Assembly: GCA_001566295.1 (NCBI GenBank)
Contig: KQ964272.1
Location: 186,001-250,000 of the forward strand
From: Microdochium bolleyi
Lineage: Eukaryota; Ascomycota; Sordariomycetes; Xylariales; Microdochiaceae
Length of the DNA stretch: 64,000 nucleotides
Reading direction: 5' to 3'
The position numbers and the translations under genes were made by a program. Positions 47,092 through 58,806 of this stretch are shown here, one piece after another. The notes beneath the pieces were generated by a model. The model was not told the DNA's origin. It worked only from the letters and a program-made list of their open reading frames with translations, and ran no database searches. Position 1 is the first letter of the stretch; every line of letters starts with the position of its first letter.

Positions 47092-48586
47092 CTAATTCGG
47101 TCTCGGCGCCTTGGGCTTCTTCTTCATGAACACATCAACTGGGGCCTTGCGCTTCCGCTGCAGCCCAGGTGGAGGCGGACCGCCAGCTGGTGGCGGTTTC
47201 GCTGGTGAGCCGTTGGCACTCCGTGATGGGGGCGGCGAGTGCTGGTCTACGCGAGCTGGTGGTGGCCGTTTCGGTATAGATGACGATGAAGAGCTCGATG
47301 GCATTGGCGGCCTGGTGCTGCTGCTGGAGCCAGCCCTGCTTCCCGCACCTGGTGCGTTTGACAAAAGCCCTCCGCCGGTCTTGCGGTTCGATGATGATGA
47401 GATGCCTGAGCTCCTCGCCGCCGGTTTCTCATCAAATATGTCCTCAAGCTCATCTGCATCCAGCCCCCCACTGCCTCCACCGTAGCCGTCATCGTCATTC
47501 TCCGCCTCGTATTCATACCCAATGTCGTCCTCCTCTTCGAGCTCATCGTCCGAAACAACGGTAGTGTTCTCGCGCTTGTTCGCCAGACTCGTCATCTTGC
47601 GCAGCCGCGCCTCGCGCTCCTCGAGATCGCGATCGATGCGTCTGATCGAAGGCACCGGCGGGCGCGGGACGCCGATCCTGCCGCCCGCGGATGGCATGCC
47701 CCTTGCAGCTGGGCGTGCCTGCAGCTTGTACTCGTCGACCAGACCTTTTGGCGCGTGCTGCAGCTGGCCCCTGCGGAGATCAGCCGAGTTTGTGTCGAGT
47801 CTGTTGCGTGCGCCAATGGCGGCTGCCTCACGCCGAGCTTTCCGCATGATGCTCTTGGCGTCGGTAACCTTGGTCTTCGTTCCTCCCGTAAACCGCAGAC
47901 CGTTGGTGCTCGCAATGGGCTGTCCCTTCGGGCCCCTGCGCGCGCCAGCCAGACCACGCCCGTCCTTTGGTAGTTTGGGCAGCTTCCGCCGATCAAAGTC
48001 CACCACGGAGCTCTTGTTGTTCTCCTTGCTCATCTTGATCCCGGCCATGGCGCTCTTGAGCTTCTCCTCGGCTGCGCGCTTCAACTCCTCCTCGAGACGC
48101 TGATATTTGGAGTATACCTTGTGCCATGACTGCGGGTTGCGCGGCTCAAAGTTGTGTTTTTTCGACAGTACGGGGAAGTCCTTTTCAACCAGCCGGATCC
48201 AGCATTCTGCGTCGTCACCTTCGAGGTGCGGGCTCGCGATCTCGAGTTGGCGCAGCTGCGTGGCGCTGTTGATGTTGAGCAGAATCCGCCGGACGGCTGG
48301 GTATGGTGTCAGGCCGATGTCGGTGATTTCTGGTGTCATTTTGTTCATGTTAGTTGTTGTAGGCATGATGGTGAAGCTTCAGAGTATTTTCGAGGCCGGC
48401 ACTGCCCGTTCTAGACCGTGTGAAGCTTGAAGGGCAGTTGTATGTTTTGACAAACGGCCGACGGGCAAGTGCAGCGGACACAGCAGATGGGAGTAGGATC
48501 TGTGGCAAGACAGCTCGTTTGCACGTACCTTTGATGTGCTTCAGGCACAGGACCGTGCAGAGCTCGATCAGCGACTTGGCAGGCAT
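47092..48586 (-). CDS. ELA1: Elongin A family protein
   Basis: Two exons, 48586-48529 and 48329-47092, encode 431 aa. The first 19 codons (MPAKSLIELCTVLCLKHIK) join in phase through a 199-nt intron to EITDIGLTPYPAVRRILLNI, exactly the elongin A N-terminal pattern. This domain includes the BC-box-like helix that binds elongin C and a cullin-binding element. Residues 65-115 hold CWIRLVEKDFP and WHKVYSKYQ, also typical. The rest is a basic, disordered tail: Lys/Arg-rich to 240, an acidic stretch near 270-310, then Ser/Pro-rich sequence with a Lys-rich end suggesting nuclear import. In yeasts, Ela1 with Cul3 and Elc1 targets stalled RNA polymerase II for ubiquitination. A fungal CDS of this kind is often misannotated from the downstream in-frame ATG. 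Confidence 0.88.
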
Positions 48587-49562
48587 GTCGCAAGGCTGAA
48601 TCTCGCGGAGGGCGAGCCACAGCTACGATGCTGGTAGTGTCACAACCTGCTCAACCAGGCAGCCCAATGCACCTAGGATGTCGACAGTATGTCGGGTGCC
48701 ACAGATATTCCAAACAAGTCTGTACAATGCTTCAATGGCAGATGGGTATATTGCTGGGGTGCTGATATCTCGACACAAGTCGTTGAGGTTCTCGAACAGG
48801 ATCGTGGTAATGGCAGGTGCGCGTGTCCAGCTAGGAGCTACAGGTCGTGGGTCCTCGGCTATGACGTTCGAAGTAAGTGTCGTTCTGAAATGAGGCTTTG
48901 CGCAGCCAGAGAGTCTCGAGGAGATGTTGCCTGCTTCATTGTCTCGAAAAGGAAGAAGGAAGAGAGAACAGCAACAATGTTATGTCAAAGGGTAAGTTTG
49001 AACACGATACAGCTCGCAGGAGCGCGGCTGCCCTGGCTGACGTCTGGGCCAGAGTGGAGCTCCCAGCCTCGAGTTGCAGGACCCCGTATGTGGGGCACAC
49101 CTGGACCGATGCAAGCTTGAACTCCACAGCCAGAAATAGCTGCGAGTCTGTAAAGTTGCCCAGACAAGTTGTCCATTCGACACGTCTAACTCACGACTAG
49201 TGTTATTCTCCGGACAGGCCACAGTTGATTACAGAAGTGATTGTTTCTTGCTATGAACCTATCTAAAGTCGCGAGTCATAATTCGGCTCGGGTAGCCAAC
49301 TGTCTTAAGACGCCCTCCTCATGGACCAAACAATAGTCTCCATCGTTATGCTCTTTTTCTTTGACATTCAGAAAGAATACCCGCCGAAAAAATGGTATCG
49401 CTCAACTACACACCGTACGCCGTGAAACGCCCGCCAGAACCAGATGGGTGGAAACAAAGACAATGACATGCCGGAAACCTTTGTACACGAGATGTTTCCG
49501 ATCCGATCATGCACACTGCGAGATCGATCGGCAGATACCGGATCCAATTACTTCCAAACCAA
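48587..49562. other. 5' flank of ELA1 and 3' flank of RAD21
   Basis: Nothing supportable. Two short plus-strand frames at 48689-49200 lack motifs. Confidence 0.45.
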
Positions 49563-51562
49563 TCATGCAGCCGCCGCAACAGTTTGCGAGGCGCCAGTAA
49601 TCGGCGGCTCTGGCCTTGACTCTTCCTCTTCCTCCTGGTTAGCGATCTCGCCGCCGGCTTCGCGCTCAGCCCACGCGCCCCAGAGGCCGCGCTTGCCACG
49701 GACTCTGATGGCACCGCCTATTGAGCCCTCCTTCTGCTCGACCTTGATCGCATCCTTTGTGGCCAGGACGAGGCACTCGAAGAACATCTTGGTGGCGTCA
49801 GCCTTGGTCGTCCGGCCCTCGGGCAGGAGCTCCTGGAAGACGACAGCCGTCTTCTTCCGCTTCTCCTCGCTGTTGGCAGCCTCGGCGCCGAAGAGATCCC
49901 GAAGAATGTGGACAGCGTGCTTGGTGCCAATAGAGACCGGGCCACTGTCAGCAGGGTGGACCAACGGAATTGTGGTTTCGTCGAACGCTGGCAAGGCTGT
50001 GCCGTCAGCGAATCCATCGTCGTCGTTAAGAGCCGCTCCATCATCACCGGGGATGTCCAAGATGGTGCCATCAGGGCCAACGGATCTGTCACCGAGCCCT
50101 CCAGTCGGACCAAGAATGGTGTCATCATCGTCGCCAAGCTCAAGGCGTGGTGACTTGGAGGTTGTATTCTCGTTGTCGCTCATGTCAGCGATGCCGCTGT
50201 CGCGCTTACGCTTGAGCTCGTTGGTGGGGTGTAGTGCCTCCAGAGACAGAAGTCCATGGAGCTCGGGCGCCCATGCCTTGCTACGGCCGTCGCCCATGAT
50301 GCTCGAAACAAAGCCGCCGTTGTGCTTCATTTCCAAAAGAGCCAATAGATAGGGATCTCTGGAGATGAAGCTGGGCTCCTTGAGGATGTTGTCATGTGAT
50401 TGCTGCTGCTCTTTGATATGCGCACTGGTGAGCTGGGTGGCAGCGTCCAGGGCAAACACCTTCTTCTTCTTGGACTTCTTCTGAGGAGCGGGCTCAGCAT
50501 CCTCAGCCTCCTGGCCCGGCTCGTAGATGCTGTGGTTGTTCAAACGCTTCCATTCCTCGAGGTCCCGGGTAATGTTCTCGTCAATATCTGAAAGCGGTGA
50601 TTCAGAGATACGATCGCGTGCGGGATCATGGACACCAGCCATACCAGGCATAGCTGACTGGTCGGCGACGTTGAAGTGGAGATCGTCATCGTCCATTATA
50701 GCATCACCTTCGGCGTCCGCAATCATCACTCCATCCATAGCCATAGAGTCTTCCATGCCCTTGGGCGGGCGGATATCGAGTTCGCTCAGAAGATCGTCCT
50801 CGGTAGACCGAGCAGCAGGGGCGTCTCGTCCAATTTCGACGCTGTGGTCCATACCCTTGGGAGGGCCGTCAAGGGGCCCGAAGTCGAGTTCGAGGCCGAG
50901 GTCATCGAGAACCATGCCAGTATCCAAAGCCATGTCGTCGTAGTTATCAGTCTCAAGGAACTGGCTGTTGTTATAGTCCTCCTGGAGATTGATGTCACGG
51001 TTGTTGTTTGGCCGGCTGCGTGCTTTACCGAAGTTTGTGCTGCTGGGCGTGGCATCGACTTCGTCCATCTGGCTAAGGAGGAAATCTGCATTCGGCATCG
51101 TGAAGGCGGGCAGGAGGTTGAGGTTATCAGCAGGCGTGATCCGATCTGGGATCATAAGGGCCTCGCGGTTAGTAGTGCTGAGGTTTTCTGGCAGGTCATT
51201 GTTGCCGGTCGTGCGGAAGGCCTAGAAGTGTAGCGAGTTAGCACGAATGAGCCTTAGCGAGGGTAATGGCCAGTAGAGCGGGCTTTGAGGAAGCGTACCA
51301 TCTTGATTTTGAGCAGTGCTTCATTGCAGTCGTCCAGCAGGTAACGCGCTTTTCTGCTGTAGATTCTGACAACACCGAGCAGCAACTGGCCACTCAGGCG
51401 GAGGGCCATTGGCGCCTGGTTCGGTGTAATGATGGCATCGACGCTGTCCGGGAGGTTGGACTGCAGAATGTGTGTCTTTGAGAGCTTGCGCTCAAGATTG
51501 GCCGAAAGCCAGACGCGAGCCAACGGCCCGGTCTTCTGAAGTAGTGTTTCCGAGTAGAACAT
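49563..51562 (-). CDS. RAD21: Cohesin alpha-kleisin Rad21/Scc1
   Basis: Two exons, 51562-51299 and 51221-49563, encode 640 aa. Exon 1 (88 aa) carries the kleisin N-terminus (MFYSETLLQKTGPLARVWLS, RIYSRKARYLLDDCNEALLKIKM) that binds the SMC3 neck; the intron is 77 nt and in phase 0. The middle is disordered and acidic, with repeated DLGLELDFGPLD-type segments. The last 90 residues are the winged-helix domain that closes on SMC1 (KHAVHILRDLFG, VVFQELLPEGRTTKADATKMFFECLVLATKDAI). A short separase-type site, SVEIGR, is at residues 215-220. The protein is the cleavable bridge of mitotic cohesin and acts in sister cohesion and DNA double-strand-break repair. Confidence 0.93.
50826..50843 (-). other. 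Predicted separase cleavage site of Rad21 (codons 215-220)
   Basis: The six codons read Ser-Val-Glu-Ile-Gly-Arg, matching the [S/D]-x-E-x-x-R separase consensus. Cleavage would follow Arg220. The position, within the first third of the protein and before the central spacer, fits budding-yeast Scc1. Confidence 0.6.
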
Positions 51563-53560
51563 TTCAGCGACGCGACGGCGGCGCGAAGTATGGAGAAGCT
51601 ATGAATGGCAAAGCTTGGCTAAAGGAGGCGATCTATGTTGCTGGTTGAAGCTGCCACATGGAGAGTAGGTGGCACGGTGATGCTAGACAAGGGAGCTCGG
51701 TACGCGTCGAGGGGTCTACGCGTTGGTGCAAAGACTGCCCAGGATCCGGGACCCTTGCAATGTCACACACGAGCTCTATAAATGCTCGCACGCCCAGTAG
51801 CCGAGAAGGCAATCAGGACAATCGTAAGAGCACGTCTGGTGCAGGGTCGCAAGCTGTACGCGTGGGTGTGCAGGTGCGGGTGTTTGTTGTTGGAGGTGTG
51901 CACGACACCGCGTGGCTAGCGTCGTTTGTGCGGCAGAGGAGCCAGCAGCAACAACGCGTGCGCCGGGTTGCGCGCGTGCGGGAAATGACGCCGAGCCGAG
52001 AGAGCGAGAGGGAAATTTGTGCGTGACAGCAACGAGTGTCTGTCGGGCCGGTTGCGCAGCGAGGACGGGGATGCGCGCGCAAGGAGAGTTGCGATTGTGG
52101 TGGTTGTGGTGGTGGTGGTGATTGGGAGGAGAGACGGCAAGATCGCGAGTGAAAGGCGGTCCGGGTGGGAGGTGGCCTTGCGCCAGCAAGAGGCAGGAGC
52201 AGAGGAGACAGACGGGCAACCAAGGGAGGGGGGGGTCCCGCAGGCGCGGGCACTGGTGGGCCTTGAAACGACGGGCGCGGTGGCCCACCCAGCAACGGGC
52301 GAGAAAAAGATGTGGCTGGGGTCAGGTCGGGGGCTGCCATGTGGACGGAGCGGTGCAGGTGGCTGGCAACAACGAGGATGACGGACTCGGACAGCAGTGC
52401 TCCACAGCAGGGTGTTCTGCGCGCCATCATTGGCTCCCGGACAGAAGCCATTCCTCTGATGCTTGCGACAGGAAACTGCTTCCGCCCAGGTCAATGTTAC
52501 CCCTGTCCTTCCGCCCACGTCACTCGAGCTTTGTGCACGCTTCAACGACCGGACAAGTATCATGCCTGTCGACGACAATGCCCCCAGTCGCAGTGTTTGT
52601 CACCTTGCGCCTCACTCGTTTGGCTCCCTTGGCACTTCAGAATATCGGCGGAGAAGCAGCAGCAGCACTGCGGCGGTGTCTGTCCTGCGTGTGAAGGCTT
52701 CCAGCTGCCACGAGAGGGGTGTCACGTTGCGGAAGTGCTTCGAGGGACTTCCCAGAGAGGTGTTCAGGCCAGGGACCTTCGGCGGCCAAAACAAAATACC
52801 AGAATAGTAAATCCCACAGTCACACGCTCACCCCCAGAGCATTCCGGTATGTGTTGTTGGGAGGAGACCAGCAAGACAAGTCGACGGCGATGCTGAAGCA
52901 CAAATGCAGCTGCCATATTGGCAGACCTCGTGCTGGCAGTTGTTATTGAGTTCGGGTGGGTAGCGCCAGTCCTCTGGTCCCCATGTGCATCTATTGTACC
53001 TCATAAAGTGAACTGTCGCATTGGCATGCCCGTGGTCAAGTCTCTCTTTGTCGTGGTCCCTTGGAGGACGGATAGGGCTGGCTGCAAGCAGTTTGGCCGC
53101 GAGCCGTGCGCCAAGGGGCGGCCGACAGGGTGGATCTTGCATGACATGCGACTTGCCAGGTCGAGGGCCAAAGGGAGCATGCAATTGACGGAGCTCGAAA
53201 GCACCACGCTGGCTGTTCCACACACTTTCGCCAAGTTGCAGATCTGTACCTGCCAGCTTGGATCTCAGCTCGACATACCTGCGACCGCCAACGCCAACGA
53301 CGACTCTCGTACATATTGCCCTCCCGAATACCTCCGCCCGAACTGCACTCGACGACTACCAACCCACCGCTTTCTACCGTAAACCTTCGACAAGTCAATG
53401 TCAACTTGAGCGGTGCTGCATCTCGACATCGATCCCTCCCCTGGCGATGCACTCTGGACGCCGCTGACGCCTTCTCGCAACATTCTTCGACCAGTCCCAA
53501 GACCACTTCTTTGATGCCGTCGCCTCGCCGCTTTTCCCTCCACCGGTCTTTTTGAGCAGG
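51563..53560. other. Divergent intergenic region (RAD21 / PMR1)
   Basis: 2.0 kb with two promoters. Several overlapping frames at 51658-52896 are Arg/Gly/His/Ser-rich and motif-free. The last 250 bp before the PMR1 ATG are pyrimidine-rich and probably form its leader. Confidence 0.5.
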
Positions 53561-56500
53561 ATGTCCTGGGCGTTCTCGGGCCAGAAGGCTAAAGATGGCT
53601 CCTTGCTACCCGTAGCCGTTCCCAGCTTCGACGATGCAAGCAATGGCCGGTATGACGGCCACGATGCCTCCTCGCCAGACGAGCGCGCGCGCTCCGATGC
53701 GAGACGACCTGGCCATATCAGAACTACGTCCGCGCAATCAAGGGTACGCCTGCCACTTGTCATCTGCAGCAAGACACCGTTCGGGACAGCTGTCTCCCCT
53801 GAGCACTGCGACTAATGAGACTTGCCACGTAGACAATGGCGGACCAGTTCGCAGTCATGACGCCCGCCGAAGCAGTGTCCCGACTCCAGACTTCAGAGGC
53901 AAACGGCCTGACGGAAGCAGAAGCTATCACGCGACTCCGAAACCATGGGCCGAACGAGATCCCCCACGAACCACCCGAGCCGCTCTGGCTCCGCTTTCTG
54001 AAGCAGTTCCAAGAGCCCCTGATTATCCTGCTCCTGATGTCGGCGTTTGCATCCCTGCTTGTTGGGAACATGGACGACGCCATCAGCATCACCGTCGCCG
54101 TCACGATAGTGATTACTGTTGGCTTCGTCCAAGAATACCGATCTGAGAAGTCGATAGAGGCACTCGATCGCCTCGTGCCCAATCATGCGCACCTTGTCCG
54201 AGCACAAGCCCCACGTCCCCCGAACTCGTCAAGATCCCCCGCCTGGCCTCCCGCAGTCGATGACCCGAGCGATAGAGATCCGGCTGCCGGCACAGAAACA
54301 CCTGGGGAAGAAATGATGTCATCAACATCTTCCAAAGTCATGGCTAGCCAGCTTGTGCCAGGCGACCTTGTTCTATTCACTACGGGCGATCGAATACCGG
54401 CAGATATCCGTGTCACTATGGCGTCTGACCTCACCATAGATGCTTCGAATCTGACAGGCGAGACAGAACCTGTAAGAGTCACAGCGGATACCCGGAAGGG
54501 CCGTTCGCGTTCAAACTCGCACTCTGAATTTGGGCTTGGGATCATGCGCCAGTCCAGCCCTGCGAATTTGGCACCCCCGTCCACGAATGGAACTGGTCGC
54601 AGTGGAGCCGCGGATGAGGCAATCCACAACATTGCGTACATGGGCACCTTGGTGAAGTCTGGCCATGGACAAGGAGTGGTTTTTGCGACAGGAGGAGACA
54701 CTCTCTTTGGCACGATAGCAACCAGTGTTTCCGGGACGGAGAGTCCCCGCTCACCCCTGCAGCTAAGCATGGACGAGCTCGGTTCTCAGCTCACCAAGAT
54801 TTCGGGCGGCATCATCGCACTGATCTCGCTGGTAGGGTTGTTGCAGGGCAAGAAAGTGTTGGAGATCTTCACCATATCCATCTCTCTGGCCGTTGCTGCA
54901 ATTCCTGAAGGGCTTCCGATCATTGTCACTGTGACCCTTGCACTTGGCGTGCACCGTATGGCGAAGCACTCCGCCATTGTCCGCAAAATGCCGAGCGTGG
55001 AGACCCTTGGTTCCGTCAATGTGGTGTGCTCAGACAAGACCGGTACGCTCACAATGAACCATATGACAGCAACCAAGATGTGGTACTTTGGCGTGCCCGA
55101 CCCTATCAACGTGGAGGGCGATGCAGAGCTGGATGAGAAGAAACCAGACTCGGCCACATTCAGGATATTAAGAATCGGGAACATCGCCAATAACGCCAGA
55201 TTGGCTCATGGAGCGAGAACGATATTCGCCGACACGCACAGCAAGGACCCAACTCCTACATCGCGATGGGTCGGTCAGCCTACCGATGTCGCAATGTTGG
55301 ACCTCCTTGACAGCTTTAAAGAGCACGACGTTCGCGAGTCTATTGGCCCCCGCTCTGCTGAGATGCCGTTCAGCTCATCCAGGAAATGTATGGGTGTCGT
55401 GATCGAAGCTGCGTCTGGTAGCAATGATAAGGGCCATGCTTACCTCAAAGGGGCAATCGACAAGGTCCTGGACGCGTGTGACAGCTATCTCACTGCAGAC
55501 GGCCGTGAGGTCGTCATGGATTCAAGACGTCGCCGAGAAGCGCTCCAGGCCGCTGAGAAGATGGCGGAGACCGGCCTGCGAGTGCTGGCCTTTGCGAGCG
55601 GCGCAGTCGCAAGATCATCGCGGGGCGCAGGATACTCAACACGCAGTAGTACACCCGCCAGCGACGTGCAGGCACACGACAACATATATACAGGCTTGAC
55701 GTTTGCCGGACTTGTGGGGATGAGCGACCCGCCTCGTCCTGGTGTTGCCAAGGCCATTCGTCGACTGATGCGTGGTGGTGTTCGTGTCATCATGATCACA
55801 GGCGATGCCGCGACGACGGCATATGCGATTGGCAAGCAACTAGGCATGCACATTGCCACAGCACGGGAACACACGTCGAGCCAAGTTGCTGTCAAGCCCG
55901 TGCTGACCGGAGATGAGGTCGATGCAATGTCACAAGACGAGCTAGCGGCTGCTCTGCGGATCACTACTATTTTCGCGAGGACGAATCCTGACCACAAGCT
56001 CAAGATCATCCGTGCCCTGCAGTCTCGGGGCGATATAGTTGCCATGACTGGCGACGGGGTCAATGATGCGCCCGCCCTCAAGAAGGCAGACATTGGCATT
56101 TCGATGGGCCTTAATGGCACCGACGTTGCTAAGGAGGCGTCCGACATGATCTTGACCGACGACAGCTTCAAGACGATCCTCCGTGCCATCGAGGAAGGCA
56201 AAGGAATCTTCAACAACATCCAGAATTTCATCACGTTCCAGCTCAGCACAAGCGTCGCCAGTCTCACCCTCGTACTGCTCTGCACTGCCCTCGGCTTCAA
56301 GACGCCTCTCAATGCCATGCAGATTCTGTGGATCAATATCATCATGGACGGACCTCCAGCTCAATCCCTAGGCGTCGAGAAGGTCGACCCGGATGTCATG
56401 TCGCGCCCGCCACGGTCGCGCACAGAACCAGTCCTGACTCGAGCACTCCTTCAACGCGTCCTCACTTCGGCGGCGATCATCACGGTAGGGACAATGGCTG

Positions 56501-56868
56501 TATACATCTCCCAGATGGCCGACGGCGCCGTCGACCGCCGCGACACGACCATGACGTTCACCTGCTTCGTACTCTTCGACATGTTCAACGCGCTCTCGTG
56601 CCGGTCCGAGAGCAAGTCGATCCTGCGCGGCGAGGTGGGCATCTTCTCCAACAAGCTCTTCAACTGGGCCGTCGCGCTCTCCCTGCTGGGCCAGCTACTC
56701 GTCATCTACTTCCCTTGGCTGCAGAACGTGTTCCAGACCGAGGCTATCAGTGTGCTCGACCTCGTGCGCCTCATCATGCTCACTAGCACGGTATTCTGGG
56801 CTGACGAGGCCCGCAAGTGGTACAAGTACGGCCGGAGGCGGCTGGGCGGGTACAGCCAGGCTGTGTAG
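53561..56868 (+). CDS. PMR1: P-type Ca2+/Mn2+ ATPase of the Golgi (PMR1/SPCA)
   Basis: Two exons, 53561-53743 and 53833-56868, encode 1072 aa; the 89-nt intron is in phase 0. The first 61 residues (MSWAFSGQKAKDG...) form a cytosolic extension; the next Met at residue 63 would start a shorter form. After the ATPase N-domain (LTEAEAITRLRNHGPNEIP) come membrane helices M1-M2, the actuator domain with LTGETEP, M3-M4 with AIPEGLPIIVTVTLAL, the phosphorylation site Asp462 in DKTGT, the TGD and TGDGVND hinge motifs, and helices M5-M10 (MQILWINIIMDGPPAQSLG). The M4 PEGLP and M6 NxxxD residues are those of SPCA pumps, not SERCA. It pumps Ca2+ and Mn2+ into the Golgi lumen, supporting glycosylation and sorting. 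An extra Pro/Ser-rich insertion of about 45 residues lies in the actuator domain. Confidence 0.96.
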
Positions 56869-57458
56869 AGTCGTGACTGGCGATAACCGGACTTGGAGGT
56901 CAGGGGTGCAAAAACGGGGGAAAAGGGGAGAACAAGCATATTCGTTGGATCGCAGAGACGGGCGTGCAGCATATGTACATCCTAGTATATATCGAGACGG
57001 CAGACGGTTCGAATCATATGCTTCAACTATAACTACCCGCATGCCCTGCGCGGCGTCCACCTCTGACAGTGACCACGATCATGTTGCCTGAGATTAGCAA
57101 CATACGTTTGTGAATGTTGGGAAAGGTCGACGAGTTGTTTCTCACTGTCGCATTCAATGGGTGTATGAACCTGGCGCATCTGTCACGTCTTGCACGGGTG
57201 ATGCTGGAAAGTGAAGAGGGGATGGTGGACGAGCGCCATGAAAGAGTTCCTTTGCTTTCTCGGGGGTCCTCGTGCGTGAGCTATCTTTTCGCGATTGCGG
57301 TCAGCTCTTAACAGCCGGTACAAAACACTCTCAAACGGCCGGACCTTGGGCGTTGTCTTTGGCGGTGGCCAGATCTGGCCCTCTACATGACACTGGTCGT
57401 CCTCTCTCGGTAGTCTCGATGGTTCGTTCGTGGCTCTCTTCTCCCCCTTTTGTATCTG
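56869..57458. other. Convergent 3' intergenic region
   Basis: Lies between the stops of PMR1 and the coiled-coil gene; nothing coding is supportable. Confidence 0.5.
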
Positions 57459-58295
57459 CTAGGACGGCCTCTTCCTCTTTCCCAGGCCCACCCTCCCGAC
57501 CCGTGAAATTCCAGCCCTCACGACAACATCGTCGTCAGGAAACGCCGGCGTTCTTTGTGGGCCCGTGGCGAGAGACTGTCTGTCGTCTGGTGCCACGGCC
57601 ACAGTCAAGGCCGCGGCGGCGGCGGCGGACCGCGCGATATCCCGCCGTCCCGTGTACACGGCGTCGATGAGCATGGCGAGATGCGCCTGGTCTTCTCTCA
57701 GGGACTCGATCCTGGCTGCGATGGCCTCCTCACAGGCTAGTTTTCTCTCGACGGCGGAGGCGAAGCGCTCGAGGAGGGCGTTGTGGTCTGATTCCCTGTT
57801 GGTTTCCTTGTGTAAGGAGTTTTCGAGGTGGGACAGGATATCTATGGTGTGATATGGAAAATGAGATCGCCAAGGGGACTCACATTTTCTTCGCCTGGAG
57901 TGTGAATTGGCTCGCGACCTGGTCCTTCCACAGCCCAATGCCAGCCTCGTAGTCCTCTGCAATTCCAGCATGGTTCTGGGCGCGAGCTTTCTTCAGATTG
58001 TCCTGTATATTGATACAACGAGAGCCGCGACGGCGAGATGAAGTTTGTCAGCATGATCAGGATCTTGAGCAGTCTAGGTATCGTTCCATAGTCAAAGACG
58101 TGCTGCGAGGGAGACGGTGGGGAGTGTGATGCAGGTCAGTGGCAGGGATGAATGTTCACGTACGATGTTCTGCATTGCCCTTGGAACAACACCGACGGCG
58201 TTGTTTCTGCCCTCCTGGCTCATATTATCATGGTCCGACTGGTCGTTGCCCGGGTCACTTGGGACGGCAGCTTTTGATCGTCGGGAACGAGGCAT
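57459..58295 (-). CDS. Unrecognised coiled-coil protein (195 aa)
   Basis: Exons 58295-58164, 58002-57884 and 57795-57459 give 195 aa. Exon 1 is basic and disordered (MPRSRRSKAA...). Exon 2 encodes a helix (NLKKARAQNHAGIAEDYEAGI). Exon 3 encodes a heptad-like coiled coil (LLERFASAVERKLACEEAIAARIESL) followed by an Ala-rich helix and a Ser/Arg tail ending in GKRKRPS, a possible nuclear localisation signal. The second intron must end at the distal CAG (57796) to keep the frame; the nearer TAG acceptor would break it. If the nearer acceptor were used, a frameshift or extra exon would be needed. I do not recognise the family. Size and shape would suit a subunit of a small nuclear, kinetochore or vesicle-tether complex, but this is guesswork. 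The start of the divergent PXR1 gene lies 511 bp away. Confidence 0.6.
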
Positions 58296-58806
58296 CTTTG
58301 TTGTCTGTTGGCGTATATGTGCCGTGGAGGGATTCACAGATGTCAAGCAGAATGATGAAGTCATGCAAGGGACTGGGAAGATTCGAAGGCTATCCATTGT
58401 GAAGAACATTAGTGCTTGCAGACGCTCTGAGGTCTTATTTTGTCGCTGTTTGTCGTTGCCCAACTCGACTTACACGACTGGGAGCCATGAGGAAGGAGCG
58501 ACCCACCGGAACAGCCAAGCCTAGCGCGGTCCCACAATTGAATCCATGGGTGGCCGAGACCGCTATCGCGGGTGCTTGGGCAGCTGGAACCAACTGCATT
58601 TGGCTTATCAGTCCGTATCCGCGCCTGCCCCATCCAAAAAAATTGGCAGGAGACCTGCGGCGACGCAGCCCCACCCGACTTTGCTCCCCGGATCGCATTC
58701 TCTCTGTGCATTTTGCCAGTCGTCCGCTCAAGATTGTTACAGTCATTTTCCCTGGTTGAGTTTACATTGTTATTTGTCGTCATCGCAGCACATTAGCGGA
58801 TTCGTC
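58296..58806. promoter_or_regulatory. Shared divergent promoter region (coiled-coil gene / PXR1)
   Basis: 511 bp between two start codons; no coding sequence seen. Regulatory elements may be shared. Confidence 0.4.

Noticed and set aside
55485..56345. Minus-strand frame of 286 codons
   Set aside because: Antisense shadow of the PMR1 coding exon; no motif.
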